Positions 33,322 to 44,830 of a DNA stretch of 64,000 bases are shown here, in pieces. How positions within the stretch are numbered: the stretch's first letter is position 1; every line of letters begins with the position of its first letter. A program made the position numbers and the translations under genes. The notes under the pieces were generated by a model. It was not told the DNA's origin. It was given only the letters and a program-made list of their open reading frames with translations, and did no database searches. The DNA comes from Anaspis maculata (Eukaryota > Arthropoda > Insecta > Coleoptera > Scraptiidae): NCBI GenBank assembly GCA_949128115.1, contig OX421966.1:61377416-61441415 (forward strand). Direction: 5' to 3'.

Positions 33322-35486
33322 TATTGAATATAGTTTTCTTGACAATAGCGTCAAATGGTTGAGTGACAAACATCAATATTTACAGCCATCAAACATCATG
33401 TTGAAAAACTCACACCTCGATGTATCCAGGTAAAAAACTGGCTAGTCTCCAAAACGAGCTGATTATTCGAACGTTCCCGCCATAAGTGTATTACCGTTCG
33501 GCCATGCTGACATGAAATCACGACCCCAAATGCTACAAGTTATCGTTATTTTGGTTTTACCCAGTCTTCAACTCACTAAATACTTACAGCTGCAAAAAGT
33601 GCTTGGAATGTATGAAAATGCACTCAAGTCGAAGCTCGAACGTGGGAAATTCAAGCAAAGCTTCTGGCGGTGGAATTTTCCGTTCCAGCTACAGGCTACA
33701 GGTGATGATCGGTTTTAACGGTTTTCCGATCTCATAATGTACCGAAGTGTGTATTCCGCCTGAAGGGTTCACCGCCGCGATATTATACGGTTATAAAAAC
33801 ATAAGCTCTATTTATCGATATTATGCTCATCAAGTTTGAACGGGTCTACGAAGATTTCCTCGAGGAACAGGCGTTTTATTAATACCGTGAAAAATATACT
33901 GGAAGTGTAACGAAAACAGGCGAGAGGATTCTTTGAAAGTAAACAGTTCTCCATTTCCCCAAAAACTTTTCTATTCATTGCTTGATTCATAAACTACGTA
34001 TGCAAGAATAATTTGGCTAATGTTCCATCGAAATTACATTTCACAAAGATTGAGTACTGAAAGTCTCAAGCTTGAAAAATTATAAAGTTTCAGCTTTGGC
34101 TCCAACGTTCACTTTGTCAAACAGCGAAAAAGTCAACGTGCAGCTTGAGAAATTGTATTAGAACCATCGCAGGACCTATAAATTCCGAGGCAAATTATCG
34201 CAGATTCAATTTCAAAGGATGAGTATCCGTTCCTCAATTCTCGCGAAATTTATGGCAGTGTTTGTGTACATGGGAAGCAAGGAACGAGCAATCTTCAATT
34301 AGTGCTATCATCATATCGATTTCGAAATTCGAATTCAAACATGAAAGCATCGCGCACCCAAAGCCGATGCGATGATCGACGGTTGTTGGAATTATTTGCC
34401 CTTCCCCCAAATCAGTTTGATATTTCAGCTGTATATCCGATCTCTCGCCGGCGAGAAATTGATTCGCTTTTCCGGCATTTCCACCGCATCAGCTGAATTT
34501 CCCGCCTGCAAATAAATAGAAAAAAAACTTGACTTTTCCTTGTGGGAAATTAGATTTGTTGCCGCACCTTCCCGTTTCCTAAATATTTTATATTTATAGT
34601 GCTTTCCGCGTCCTAAATATTGTATTTAGTGGTTCTTCCGCACATTTTCTTAGTGGAAATGGGAAGAAAGTTCCGTTGCGTATCGTCTACATGTTCACAT
34701 GAACTAGGACTCATCGGGAGATCAATCGTGATTATAAGAGCCTCAATTTTCAAGTCGTATAAGTAAATCATGAAATAAACTGCTCAACGAATGTTGCCGC
34801 GATGAAAAAATTGGGCCGATTTTGGACCACAATAACTTTTGAATGACACACACTGTTTCAATTCTGTTTTACTGTTTTGACATTGGTTCAATGTCTTCGT
34901 TGTCCATCTTCAAGAGATGAAGATTGGGAGATTGCATTTAAAATATCAACGGGGTGAAACAGTAATTAAACCGGAAACGCACACCTTCCGGTGTACACAA
35001 ATGAACACTGGAATACACTGACTTTATTAATAATCACGATCCGCTTCTTTAGGTCGTTGGACCGCCGATTCAGCGAATTCCTGCTCCCGGAGTCGATACT
35101 TTCAATCATTTTCCACTTTTCATGATTTCAGTTAACGTTTTAGGTGCAAAGAGCTTGCTTCATTGAGCTCCAGCTTCTTCTCCTTCGACTCGTAAAACCG
35201 TGCGTACTGACGAAATCATGCAAAAGCAAAGCACAGGTAAGGTGCGTATCATAACAGAAGTGGTGCCGTGACCAAGATTAGATATTATCCTGAGTAAAGT
35301 ATCTATAGTATGGTATCCGAGTAGAGATATTATGCTGATGGTCCAACTTCTTTTCAAAATAATAAATGACGTGAAACATCGAATCAAACCGGTAGCCAAT
35401 GACTTAGTTTCCATCAATTTTCAAAGAAAATAAGCAATAGTGCTCTGACAAAATATGACTATGCCATTTATTTTCACGTTACATAC
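33322..35486. other. Mostly unique non-coding stretch
   Basis: Balanced to AT-rich composition and short frames only. Near 35262 the words AGTGGTGCCGTGACCAAGAT look like the leader found after the 5' LTR of some insect LTR elements, and a minus-strand AATAAAG lies near 35030. No paired LTR was found, so this is only a hint. Confidence 0.35.
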
Positions 35487-36361
35487 GGACAGGGAGCTGG
35501 TGCCTCAAAACTTACGTCATAAGGTACATGATTTTAACCCTGTAGGTCTAATGTGCGTTGATAAGGTTGTTAAAAATGTCTTTGTCTTACATGTCAGACC
35601 GGGGGCTTTAGGCTGGTATAGGCTTGTCAATTTTCGAAAAATGTCAAAAATTTATGTCATGAAGGTACATGAATGAAACCAACGGGCTTTTGTGTAGGAA
35701 CATCCCCTTAATCAAAAATCGGGTCATAAGACAAAAATTTTGGGGGCTCTCGGTCCATAAGACAAGTTTGAAATTTTCAAAAAAGGCCAAAATTTACCTC
35801 CTCCTGGAGACTTCTCCTTTGGCATAATTTTAGAAATGAAAAACGATTTTCACATGATTTTTTACGCAGGTTTCGAATTTGTCCACAAAAATTTTCAATG
35901 GTACATCGCTTACAGGGTGCAACATCGAAATTTTTTTCAAATCGTACACCCTGTATTTCAACATGGAAATCGATTTCGTTTTTCATCCTGATCACAAATA
36001 TATATCACACTTGGTGGGTTAGTCAACAAAACGCCTGTGAAAAAATTTATAAATTTTGGTCCTTTTTTGAAAATTCCAAACTTGTCTTATGGACTGAAAG
36101 CCCCCAAAAATTTTGTCTCACGACCAGATTTTGGATCAAGGGGATGTTCCCACACAAAATCCAGTTGGTTTCATTCATGTACCTTATGACGTAAATTTTA
36201 GGTAATTTTTTCGAAAATTGACAGGCTCATACCAGCCTAAAGCCCCTGGTCTGACATGTTAGACAAAGCAATTCTTAACAACCTTATCAACGCACATTAG
36301 ACCTACAGGGTTTAAATCATGTACCTTATGACGTAAGTTTTGAGGCACCAGCTCCCTGTCC
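35487..36361. repeat. Foldback element F13, 875 bp
   Basis: GGACAGGGAGCTGGTGCCTC at the left end is mirrored by GAGGCACCAGCTCCCTGTCC at the right end, with arms of about 420 bp. The pairs TTACGTCATAAGGTACATGA with TCATGTACCTTATGACGTAA and GGTCTAATGTGCGTTGATAA with its partner near 36282-36301 are nearly perfect. The ends resemble but do not equal CAGGGTG. A 41-bp CAGGGTG unit lies near the axis. Confidence 0.92.
35913..35953. mobile_element. 41-bp minimal TA-CAGGGTG...CACCCTG-TA unit
   Basis: CAGGGTG at 35913-35919 and CACCCTG at 35947-35953, both TA-flanked, enclose 27 bases. The unit lies almost at the axis of foldback F13, as the 42-bp unit lies near the axis of F7. Confidence 0.78.
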
Positions 36362-36681
36362 AATAAGTGAACTTCAGGTTTAAAAGAGCCCATTTATTGT
36401 ACAGAGTGACTTATTCACCATAAAAATCACGTTTATTCAAAAGCTGCACTGCAGCTTTTCACTGCAGATCAACGAAATTTTCAGATAATGCTTTATCAAT
36501 CACGTTCTTCCAGAAAACTGGGGCGTTACAATAACAGGGTGACTCAAAAAGACAAAAAAATATAAAACTTGTCGTAGGTACATCTTTCCACATTTTGAGC
36601 CACTCGGTATTTGATTGAAACAGCTTCACCTTCGGAAATGATGTGATCAGCGAAACACACTTTGAAAATTCAGATGATCTA

Positions 36682-37644
36682 CAGGGTGTTTCAAAACTAC
36701 GTGCCAATTTTTCTACCCTAGATTCAGAGTTTCAAAATATGAACATGTAGTGCTTTTTTTTAAAATAGTCCATGAAAAAGTTACAAGACTATGAAGTTGA
36801 ATTTTTTATCAAGTTTTCAATTCACAACATTGACATGGCCGATTTAGGCCAAATTTCAACCAGAATGTGGAAAAATACATCTGTACCAAAACGATGATGG
36901 CGTGGTTGATGAAAAATGCCCAATGACTGATAGTGGGTGAGTTGCTTATTTTCTGCCCTCCACTTTCTACGCCTTTGGAGATTATTCAAAACTGATCACC
37001 TTTTCAGATTCCTTGTTTAACTTACGAAAAATTTACTATTGTGAAATTTTATATGGCTGTTTTTGGGATATTTGATTCTGAATGCTTGAAGAACATCTCA
37101 AAGCCCCCAAAATATTTCCAAAGCTTACGAATGTATTTTTTTTAAATCAGTTGTTCTCACGGTCTTACAGCTGAAATAATAGTTTCTAATTTGAAACTCC
37201 TTGAAAACATATCTCACTGAGCAAATCATGAATTTCGTTGGCCCTCTTGATTATTAGGTACTCCAATTCCTGTTTTCGAGGAGATTTTTGACTCTGGTCA
37301 AAATTTCACAAGAGTAACTTTTTTCGTGAAAAGTTTTGGAAAATCTTGAAGCGCATAGAAAATTGAGTGGAAGAAAAAGGCGACCTACCCACTATCTACG
37401 ACACTGGAAATTTTTGATCAAACACGCTCTTATCATTTCATGATATTTCAGCATATTCTGGTTGAAACTAGTTCAAAATTGGCTCAGTCGTGTGAAAGTT
37501 GTGAATTGAGAACGGATTAAAAAATTCAACTTTGTAGTCCTGTAACTTTTTTCAGGGAACTCTCGAAAAAAATTGCACAAACTCTATATTTTGAAAATCT
37601 GAATCTGGGGTAGAAAGATTGGCACTTGATTTTGAAACACCCTG
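36682..37644. mobile_element. CAGGGTG foldback F14, 963 bp, TA-flanked
   Basis: CAGGGTG at 36682-36688 and CACCCTG at 37638-37644 have TA outside. Arm pairs are TTTCAAAACTACGTGCCAAT with ATTGGCACTTGATTTTGAAA, CATGAAAAAGTTACAAGACTA with its partner near 37541-37562, and TTTTCAATTCACAAC with GTTGTGAATTGAGAA. Confidence 0.9.
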
Positions 37645-37782
37645 TATGATGGAAAACTTTCGTACAAAACATGAGTTTCCTGAGAATGATCCATGGAGAA
37701 TGGATCACCATGGGAATTCTCATTTTTTTTTCAAGAGTATTTTGTCCTAAATAACCAAAATTTTCGGAATTCACCTTGGTAA

Positions 37783-38610
37783 TCATGACTTTTCAGATAG
37801 GTAATGATGCCCTTTTAAATACAGAGTTATCCAAAACGCAAGAAAATCGTAAGAATTCCGATTTATCGATACGAATTTAGAAATTTGATTTTCGACCTCT
37901 GCAAAGATTGATCTAAATTTCTTCAAGTGTCCTTGAAAGGATGTTGAAAATACAATATCTTCAAGATAAACTGAACCCTTTTCATTTTGACTTGCACGAA
38001 GGATGCTATCCATTACCAACGGAAAAGTAGAAGGCTCTTCTTTCAGTCCGAAGGACATCCGCAAAAATTCGTAATGCCCGTTTTCAGTGATTAATGCAGT
38101 TTTATTTCTATCATTTGGGTCCATTTTGATTTGGTGGAGCTCAGAGGCTACGTCCAATGTGGTAAAGTACTGGCATTTGCCCAATTCATCGAGTGGATCA
38201 GTTATGTTAGGTGATGGATAACGATCATTATTGTTTTTTTTTAGCTCGCGGTAGTCAAAAACTGGAGGCCATTATTGAACAATGCTTCACTTGAAACAAT
38301 CCATTTCTTCAAGTACAACCCAGAGTGGACTGGACCGGGATGAGTTGTTTGGCTGTATGATGTTTTGGTTCAAAATTTTAGTGAATTGTTTCTAGACTTC
38401 CTCTTTATGTACAAATGAATATTTATAATTCTTTCAACGAGTAAGGACCTCATCTTGTATTCTGATTTTGTTTTCTTTGGTTCGCAAAGGTCAAAGGAGT
38501 CAAAGGACTGCTACAATACCTTCTTTGTAGAAAATATCGGAATATTTTTTGCGCAATTCGTGGATTGCGTGCTTCTCTTCCAAATATGAATGATAAGTAC
38601 GGATTTTTAA
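37783..38610 (-). pseudogene. Ty3/gypsy-type pol fragment (reverse transcriptase)
   Basis: Read on the minus strand from about 38600, the order of motifs is that of Ty3/gypsy pol: LTFANQRK, NIIQPNNSSRSSPLWVV, DYRELKKNNNDRYPSPNI, LGKCQYFTTLDVASELHQI (motif A, with Asp), GHYEFLRMSFGL (motif B region), VYLEDIVFST (motif C) and HLKKF. Motif C reads YLED instead of the YxDD usual in this family and is followed by a lost residue. Stops and frame changes occur near 38280 and between the upstream blocks. Protease, RNase H, integrase and LTRs were not seen. This is an old internal fragment that abuts foldback F14. Confidence 0.88.
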
Positions 38611-38740
38611 AAAGTCAAAGTAGTTCTTTCGTTTTTGATCAAAAGTATCAAAATTGAGTTATTGAATTTCACTTTTCTCAAAATTTTCAACAGCAAAGGT
38701 TCTGAAAAATCCGAAGTGGTCAGATCAGTTGTGTTATTCT

Positions 38741-40085
38741 ACCGGGTGAGCCATAAAAAACCGTGCTCCGAATTTTTCCTTTCAACATTTTTGTACCGCC
38801 ACCGATTTTATCGAACTTTTCAGCATTGGATAGCCAATTGAATAGGCTATCATTTCTGTATTTCAAAATAGCCGACATACCAAAGTTCAAGATGGCAGAA
38901 ACAATTGGAAATAGGCCTTCTTTTGTTCTCGTTGCTTTCTATTGAAAGTTACCAGACAGTCAAAACCAATAATGTATTGTGAAGGAATAGACCTTCCTTG
39001 TCAATTCAAGACTACAACCAATAAAATCAGGTTATTTGCTGCGGAGCTATTGCGAGTTAAAGCGAAGCTCAATTTCCGTTTTTTTCATTTCCGCATAATT
39101 GACCTAAATTTAGGTATCCAGCCCGCCAATCCGCCATATGCTCATTTCTCAACACCCGATTTTCTGAAATTTGGTATCAGTGGCTAGCCAATTGGACAGG
39201 CTACCTTTTTCATATGACAAAATGACAGACCTGTCAAAATCCAAGATGGCGGAAGCATTTGAAAATAGAATTGCTTTTGTCCCCATTGCTTTTCAATAAA
39301 AATGAGCCGAAAACATCCAATCATTATTATGAAGGAATAGACCTTCCTCGACAATTCAAGATAGCAACCAATCGAATCGGTTCATCTAATGAGGAGCTAC
39401 GGCCGGTTGAAGCAAAGCGTAGGTACTTTTCGTTTTTCTATTCCAACAAGGACGAATAAGGCCCATTTTCAATAGTTTCTGTCATCTTGAATTTTGACAT
39501 GTTGGTCATTTTCTTATATGGAAACGGCAGCCTGTCCAATTGGCTAGCCATTGATACCAAATTTGAAAAAATCGGTTGGAAAATAAGGATATGGCGGGCA
39601 GGACTCCTAAATTTGGGTCATTCATGCGGGAATAACTAGCCTGTACGTAGGCTTCGCTTCAACTCGCCGTAACTCCTTAGCAGATGACCCGATTTGATTG
39701 ATTGCGGTCTTGGATTGTCAAGGAAGGTCTATTTCTCTATAATAATCATTGGTTTTGACTTTCTGCTGATTTTTATTTAAAAGCAATAAGGACAAAAGAA
39801 ATTATATTTTAAGTTGCTTCCGCCATCTTGGATTTTGATATGTAGGTACGTCATTTTCTCATATGAAAAAGGCAGCCTATTCTATTGGCTAGCCATTGAT
39901 ACCGAATTTGAGAAAATCGGTTGAGAAATGAGCAAATGGCAGATTGGCGGGCAGGATACCTAAATTTGGATCAATTATGCGGAAATGAAAAAAACGGAAA
40001 GTAGGTTTGGCTTCAACTCGCAATAACTCCTCAGCAGATGACCCAATTTTACTGGTTGTGGTCCTGAATTGACAAGAAAGGTCTA
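38741..40085. repeat. Compound foldback F15 with four units in + + - - order
   Basis: A unit carrying CAAGATGGCNGAAAC, AATAGACCTTCCTTGNCAATTCAAG, GAGCTANNGCGAGTTAAAGC and GGTATCNAGCCCGCCAAT occurs on the plus strand near 38860-39190 and 39190-39465, and on the minus strand near 39470-39780 and 39830-40085. The axis is about 39467. The frames 38942-39187 and 39259-39459 (plus) and 39889-40140 (minus) are translations of these units. The left end reads CCGGGTG (38742), a variant of CAGGGTG. The right end is truncated. Confidence 0.85.
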
Positions 40086-42498
40086 GCGCTTCCAAAAGTC
40101 TAGCAAAGCCTGACAATTTTGATAGATTGAAAAGTGACACTTTGACAGTGTTTTGCCGGTCTGTGTCATCCTTATCTTAGGTAACCATAGCGAGTCGCAC
40201 CTTTCAGAGAAGCGCTGAACGAGTACGCTTTACTGATCAACCCCCCCCCCCCTAAAAAAAAAACCTGAGCTGATCCGAAGGAGTAATGGTCATTACATGG
40301 AGAGAATCGGGCTGGACACGTGGACTACATTTTTCAATTTATCATGTGCCAATGGAAAATTAGCTTCAATTATGTTCTACGTTTACTGTTTTCGAGCAAA
40401 AAATACGAAACTATCAAAGCCTTGGACTCGTTCCTTTGTCTTACCCTATGCAATTGTAATAAGTTTATATTTTTACCTGGTGCTGGAAATTACTCTGTTT
40501 ACGTGTCGTGTCATGCAAAGAAACGTTTGTTATTGTCTATGCTTTCTGTTTTTGTCTTGTAACAACTATGCTCGATTACTCGTACGTAGGTTCAGTGAAC
40601 AATAAACTTCTGTCAATGTTATGTTCGGACAATTCACGACACTTTACCGTGATCGGTGCGATCTGGTTCAATGTGAGCAAATAGGTGGTATACCTACATG
40701 CTGATTTGTACCTACCCGTGCACGCCCATGCTTATTACTTAGGTACTTTTTTTTTCAATTAGGTACACATTGTTCTTTACGTCTCTCCATAAAGTCCACA
40801 TAGGTGTAAGTACACATCAATTAGAGCCAAAGAGTTAATAGAAGAGCGGCTTTATGGAGGTGGATGATGGCACAAGAAGCATTAAGCAAAACAACACAAC
40901 CACGGATTATATTCTACACCAGGGGAGTGTTGTGTTCGAATGATGTCCAAGGTTAAAGGTGAACGCTCGTACTATTTTATATTTAGTTCAAGCAAGATAT
41001 TTACCTTTACCTTGTTTCAGTTCAGGTACTTGGAATAGTAATTTTAGTTTTCCCGTGATCGGTGTATGCCATTATAAGATTATTTGATTTTTATTCTCAG
41101 GTAGAGAAGCAAAAACTAGCAGGTACGTAAGTTTACTAGCTATAAGAAGTATTTAGTTTCTCACTGGTGCGGTATTTAAATCAGATTCTTTATTTCCTTT
41201 TTTTTTTGACTACATGATACATGATACAGGATTTGCCAGTTTGAATACAAAGACAAAATTTCAGATCAAGTTGCGATCTAAAAAGTGTGGATGGTTAAAT
41301 ATCTAGGAGATAGTAAGAAGTAAGATAAGGACACGGAAGTAATGAAGGTTTTCAAATTTTCTCAAACAAAGAATAAGAAGAGAGAAAAACGGAAAAGAAT
41401 GAAGAAACCAAAAGCTTAACTTTCGGAGAAATAAAACCTTTAATATCACTCGAAGATGCTCATGAGATCTGCTAATTTAATTTGATTTCATCACTTTGTT
41501 CCCTTGAATCATTTTTTTTCTCAATAAATGGCGCTATTAACACTTATCTAAGCTTTTGATTAGCGAGCGGCGTCAATTATCAAATGTTGGTATTTTTTTC
41601 GTACACGAATATCGTTTCCTAATGTTTTGAAATCCGAGTTTCTATGTACAAAGAATTAAAAATGTTAATTTTTGAATAATTACCTGCGGCCATAAACATC
41701 ATGCGGTATTTTTCACTTTATCAATAAATTAAAATTAACAGGTTTTCATAATACGCTATAATGATCGAATTTTGATGTTGATTTGCTCTTTTATCAAATA
41801 CGCTCAAAAATTAACAAGGCAATGAGACAATCAATAGAAGTCATGCATGCAGTTCTAAAAAGAAATGGTTCTAGTTTTCGAAAATTAAGTTAGTACAGAA
41901 AGAGAAAAATCTCAATTTCATGTTGAAGATAGTTTTTGTTTCACGACTTTACGGAAAATATGACAAATGTATAGGTGAACGGTGAAACAAGGATCAAAAA
42001 TTGATAAAAAATATCCACTGTGTCCACATTAGAATGCGACGAAACTTTATACAGATACGTGTATCTTTTCCGGAAACCTAGACGAATAACTTGCACTTTC
42101 TCTTCGGGTGTATTTAGTATAAATCAACCATCGGATTTGTTCAAGGCCTCCGATTACACAAGAAATGAAGAAAGCTGAGAGGAGAACTTTAAAACTTCAA
42201 TATAAAAAGCTGTGTTTTAGCAAAGAAGAAGTTCAACACCTGCACGGTATAAATTAGAGGATGCGAAAATCCATGAAGGATACAGAACTCCACAACTTTG
42301 CTTGTGTGAGGGCGGTATTCAGATTTCATTTGCCAGGCTTGTTAAAGTTCATATTTCTAGGTAAATTACTTTAGTTGACTAAAGAAAACTCGACCGCAAG
42401 GCCCTGACAATAACTTACAATCCGCAATTTTGTTCACAATCCAAGCGCCCCCACCGGAAGTTGAAATTTCGAATAGCTAAAGAATAGTTAGAAAATGG
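40086..42498. other. AT-rich non-coding stretch
   Basis: A run of about 13 C followed by A lies near 40241-40263. A hydrophobic plus-strand frame of 102 codons (40297-40605) has no recognised motif. The rest is AT-rich, with no repeat pair or gene seen. Confidence 0.4.
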
Positions 42499-42990
42499 GG
42501 TGCTAGGATAGTTCTTCGCAAGCATTGCGCCCGCGCATGACCCGGGCTTATTGGAGCTCTAAAGGACACTTCAAGACACAAGGAGGCTCAGCAAAACTTT
42601 AAATCCTACAGTGTAGACACAAAGAAGGATAGAGTTCTGAATATCACAAGAAGACCTAGCAGGGCTCACTAGGGCCCTCAACGATACTTCAAGACGCAAG
42701 GGGGCTAGCATGGCTTGAATGGTCACAATATAGACACAAGGCTAGAATAGGGCTTCGAATAACAAAATGGGCTCGATGAGGTTCCAAACGACATAAGAAG
42801 CCACAGGGGTGCTCAGCAGGGCCTGAACCACTGCAATTTAGACCAAGAGAGAATACGGTTGTGAATATCACAAGAAGGACTGATGGGGCTCACTAGGGCT
42901 CCAAATGACACTTGAAGGCACAAGGGGGCCTATAAGGCTGCGATTAACACATGACGACACACAGGAGCTGAATAGAGCTCCGAAACAAAC
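42499..42990 (+). repeat. Higher-order repeat, forward fragment with terminal motif
   Basis: It opens with GGTGCTAGGATAGTTCTTCGC (42499 region), whose complement closes the arrays near 48470-48489 and 51185-51205. It continues with roughly 40-bp monomers of the type ACACAAGGGGGCTCAGCAGG, GGCTCACTAGGGCTCCAAAT and AGCTAACTAGAGCT, shared with 46600-48489. The start of the heat-shock-like array at about 43055 interrupts it. Confidence 0.75.
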
Positions 42991-43054
42991 AAAAATGCCC
43001 TCGCTGTGGATACGTCCATGTGTAAGAGGGTATTGGGGCAATTTCGAAGGTTCC

Positions 43055-43870
43055 ACAATGATCTTGAATGTTCCGGGATGTTTTCGGACGTTCCAGACTA
43101 TTCCCGAATATTCCAAAACACACCGGAACATTCTGAAATGTTGTGGAATTATCTCGAATAATCTCGAATGTTCTGGACTGTCCCAGAAATTTCTAGAAAG
43201 CAAAACTTCCCTACCATTCCAGAACATTCTGAAACGCTTTGGAATGACCTCGGATGTTCTGGGATATTTTTTAATGTTCCAGACTATTCACGAACATTTT
43301 AGACCATACCAGAGCATTCTGGAATGCTGTGGAATGATCTCGTATGTTACACAATAACCTGGAACGTTTCGGGATTTTTCCGAACGTTCAAGATTATTCC
43401 TGAACATTCCAGAACATACCGGAACATTCTGGAATGCTGTGGAATAATCTCGAATGTTCTCGACGAATGCTGACTGTTCCTATATATTCCAAAACATGTC
43501 GGAACATTCTGAGATGTTGTGAAATGCTCTCGAATGTTCCGAGATGTTTTCGAACGTTCCAGATTATTCCTGAACATTTCAGAGCATACCGGAGCATTCT
43601 AGAATGCTGTGGAATGATTTCGAATGTTACACAGTAATCTGGAACGTTCCAGGTTGCTTCCGAGCGTCTCAGACCATTCACGAACATTCCAGAACATACC
43701 GGAACATTTTCAAATGTTCTGGAATAATCTCGAATACTCTCGAACGTTCTGGACTGATGTTCAGACCATTCCCGAATGATCCAGAACATATTGGAACATT
43801 CAGAAATGTTGCGGAATGATCTCGAAGACGCTCGAATGTTCTGGACTGTTCTGGAAATTTCTAGGAGGCA
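43055..43870. repeat. 10-bp-period array of GAA/TTC pentamers (heat-shock-element-like)
   Basis: For about 800 bp the sequence can be cut every 10 bp into words like CGAACATTCC, AGAACATACC, GGAACATTCT and GGAATGATCT, that is, alternating nGAAn and nTTCn. At 43401-43435 six of seven consecutive pentamers fit the pattern, and GGAACATTCTGGAAT at 43421-43435 is a perfect three-pentamer heat-shock element. A larger block marked by GGAATGATCTCGAATG recurs at 43145, 43241, 43331, 43441, 43521, 43611, 43721 and 43813, spacings close to multiples of 10. GAAATTTCTAGNANGCAAAACTTCC occurs near 43187 and 43855. All reading frames here are repeat translations. Confidence 0.85.
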
Positions 43871-43972
43871 AAACTTCCAGCCCTTGTGCCTTCAAAAACA
43901 CGCTCTTCAGGTGAAACCGGAAACCTACCTAATTTTTATTTTAGAATTTTTTTCATATACCTACTTATATTA

Positions 43973-44302
43973 TTATTGATTATTACATACAACGCCCTTG
44001 ATTATTAGACCTACAAGGATAATATTAACTTATCTAAATCCCACTGTCAATGGCAACGGAATGAAATTGATGTAAACAACAAAGTCTGACAGCTGTCACT
44101 TCGGACTTCTTTTTGCAATAATCACTAAAATATCACTCGTGCTCGAGATTTTCCCAGATAATTTTGGCCAGGCGTTTCTCTCGGGCTAATTGTCCCTGGA
44201 TAAATGCCCTCTTCCTACGGGGTCGGGCATTTATCGCTACAACAAGCACTCGCGATCGCCTGGCCAAAATTATCGTGAAAATCCAAGCACTTGTGATATT
44301 AC
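43973..44302. mobile_element. MITE-bearing unit, first tandem copy (hairpin 44129-44300)
   Basis: AATATCACTCGTGCTCGAGA and TTTTGGCCAGGCG on the left are mirrored by CGCCTGGCCAAAATTATC and CAAGCACTTGTGATATT on the right, giving a 172-bp hairpin. Before it lies about 150 bp (TTATTACATACAACGCCCTT, TGTAAACAACAAAGTCTGAC, CAGCTGTCACTTCGGACTT) that is repeated with the hairpin in the next unit. Confidence 0.8.
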
Positions 44303-44830
44303 TGTTGATTATTACATACAACGCCCTTGATTAATAGACCAACAAGGATAATATTCACTTATCTAAATACCACTGTCAATAGCAACGGAATAAAATTGAT
44401 GTAAACAACAAAATCTGACAGCTGTCACTTCGAACTTTTTTTTGTAATAATCACCAAAATATCACTCGTGCTCGGGATTTTCCCAGATAATTTTGGCCAG
44501 GCGTTTCCCTCGGGCTGGTTGTCCCTAGATGAATGCCCTCCTCCTACGGAGTCGGCGATTTTTGGAGACCTATTCTCCCTTGTGTTTACATCAAAGCATT
44601 TAAAGGCCTGCTGAGCTCCCTTGTATCTTCAAGTATCGTTTGGAGCTCTATTGAGCCCTTTGTGTCTTCAATTATCGTTTCAAGCCCAAGTGACCCTGTG
44701 ATTTTTTGATGTTTCTGGAATCTTAGAAACCTCCTTTGTACCTTCCTTTGTAGGTTTCTCAGAGCCCTATATGTGGGTATATGTTGTAGCGATAAATGCC
44801 CGACTCCGTCTAAGCACTTGTGATATTACT
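44303..44830. mobile_element. MITE-bearing unit, second copy, split by a satellite insert
   Basis: It repeats the preceding unit in direct order. Its hairpin starts at 44458 and its right arm (AAGCACTTGTGATATT) ends at 44827. Between them, after CTACGGAGTCGG, a segment of about 230 bp of the 400-bp higher-order repeat is inserted in reverse orientation, followed by GTTGTAGCGATAAATGCCCG, which mirrors the loop of the first copy. Confidence 0.8.
44557..44785 (-). repeat. Higher-order repeat fragment inserted in a MITE
   Basis: The minus strand reads almost word for word like 47417-47637 on the plus strand, including peculiarities of that unit such as CACATATAGGGCTCTGAG, CATCAAAAAATCA followed by AGGGTCAC, and TTTGATGTAAACACAAGGGA. 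It therefore seems derived from that particular repeat unit, or from a close relative. Confidence 0.82.

Noticed and set aside
40297..40605. 102-codon hydrophobic frame
   Set aside because: Two overlapping frames of similar length run through it (also 40320-40562), which points to composition and not to a gene.
42868..43819. Overlapping frames of 67-150 codons on both strands
   Set aside because: They are translations of the 10-bp-period array and occur in several frames at once, as expected of a tandem repeat.
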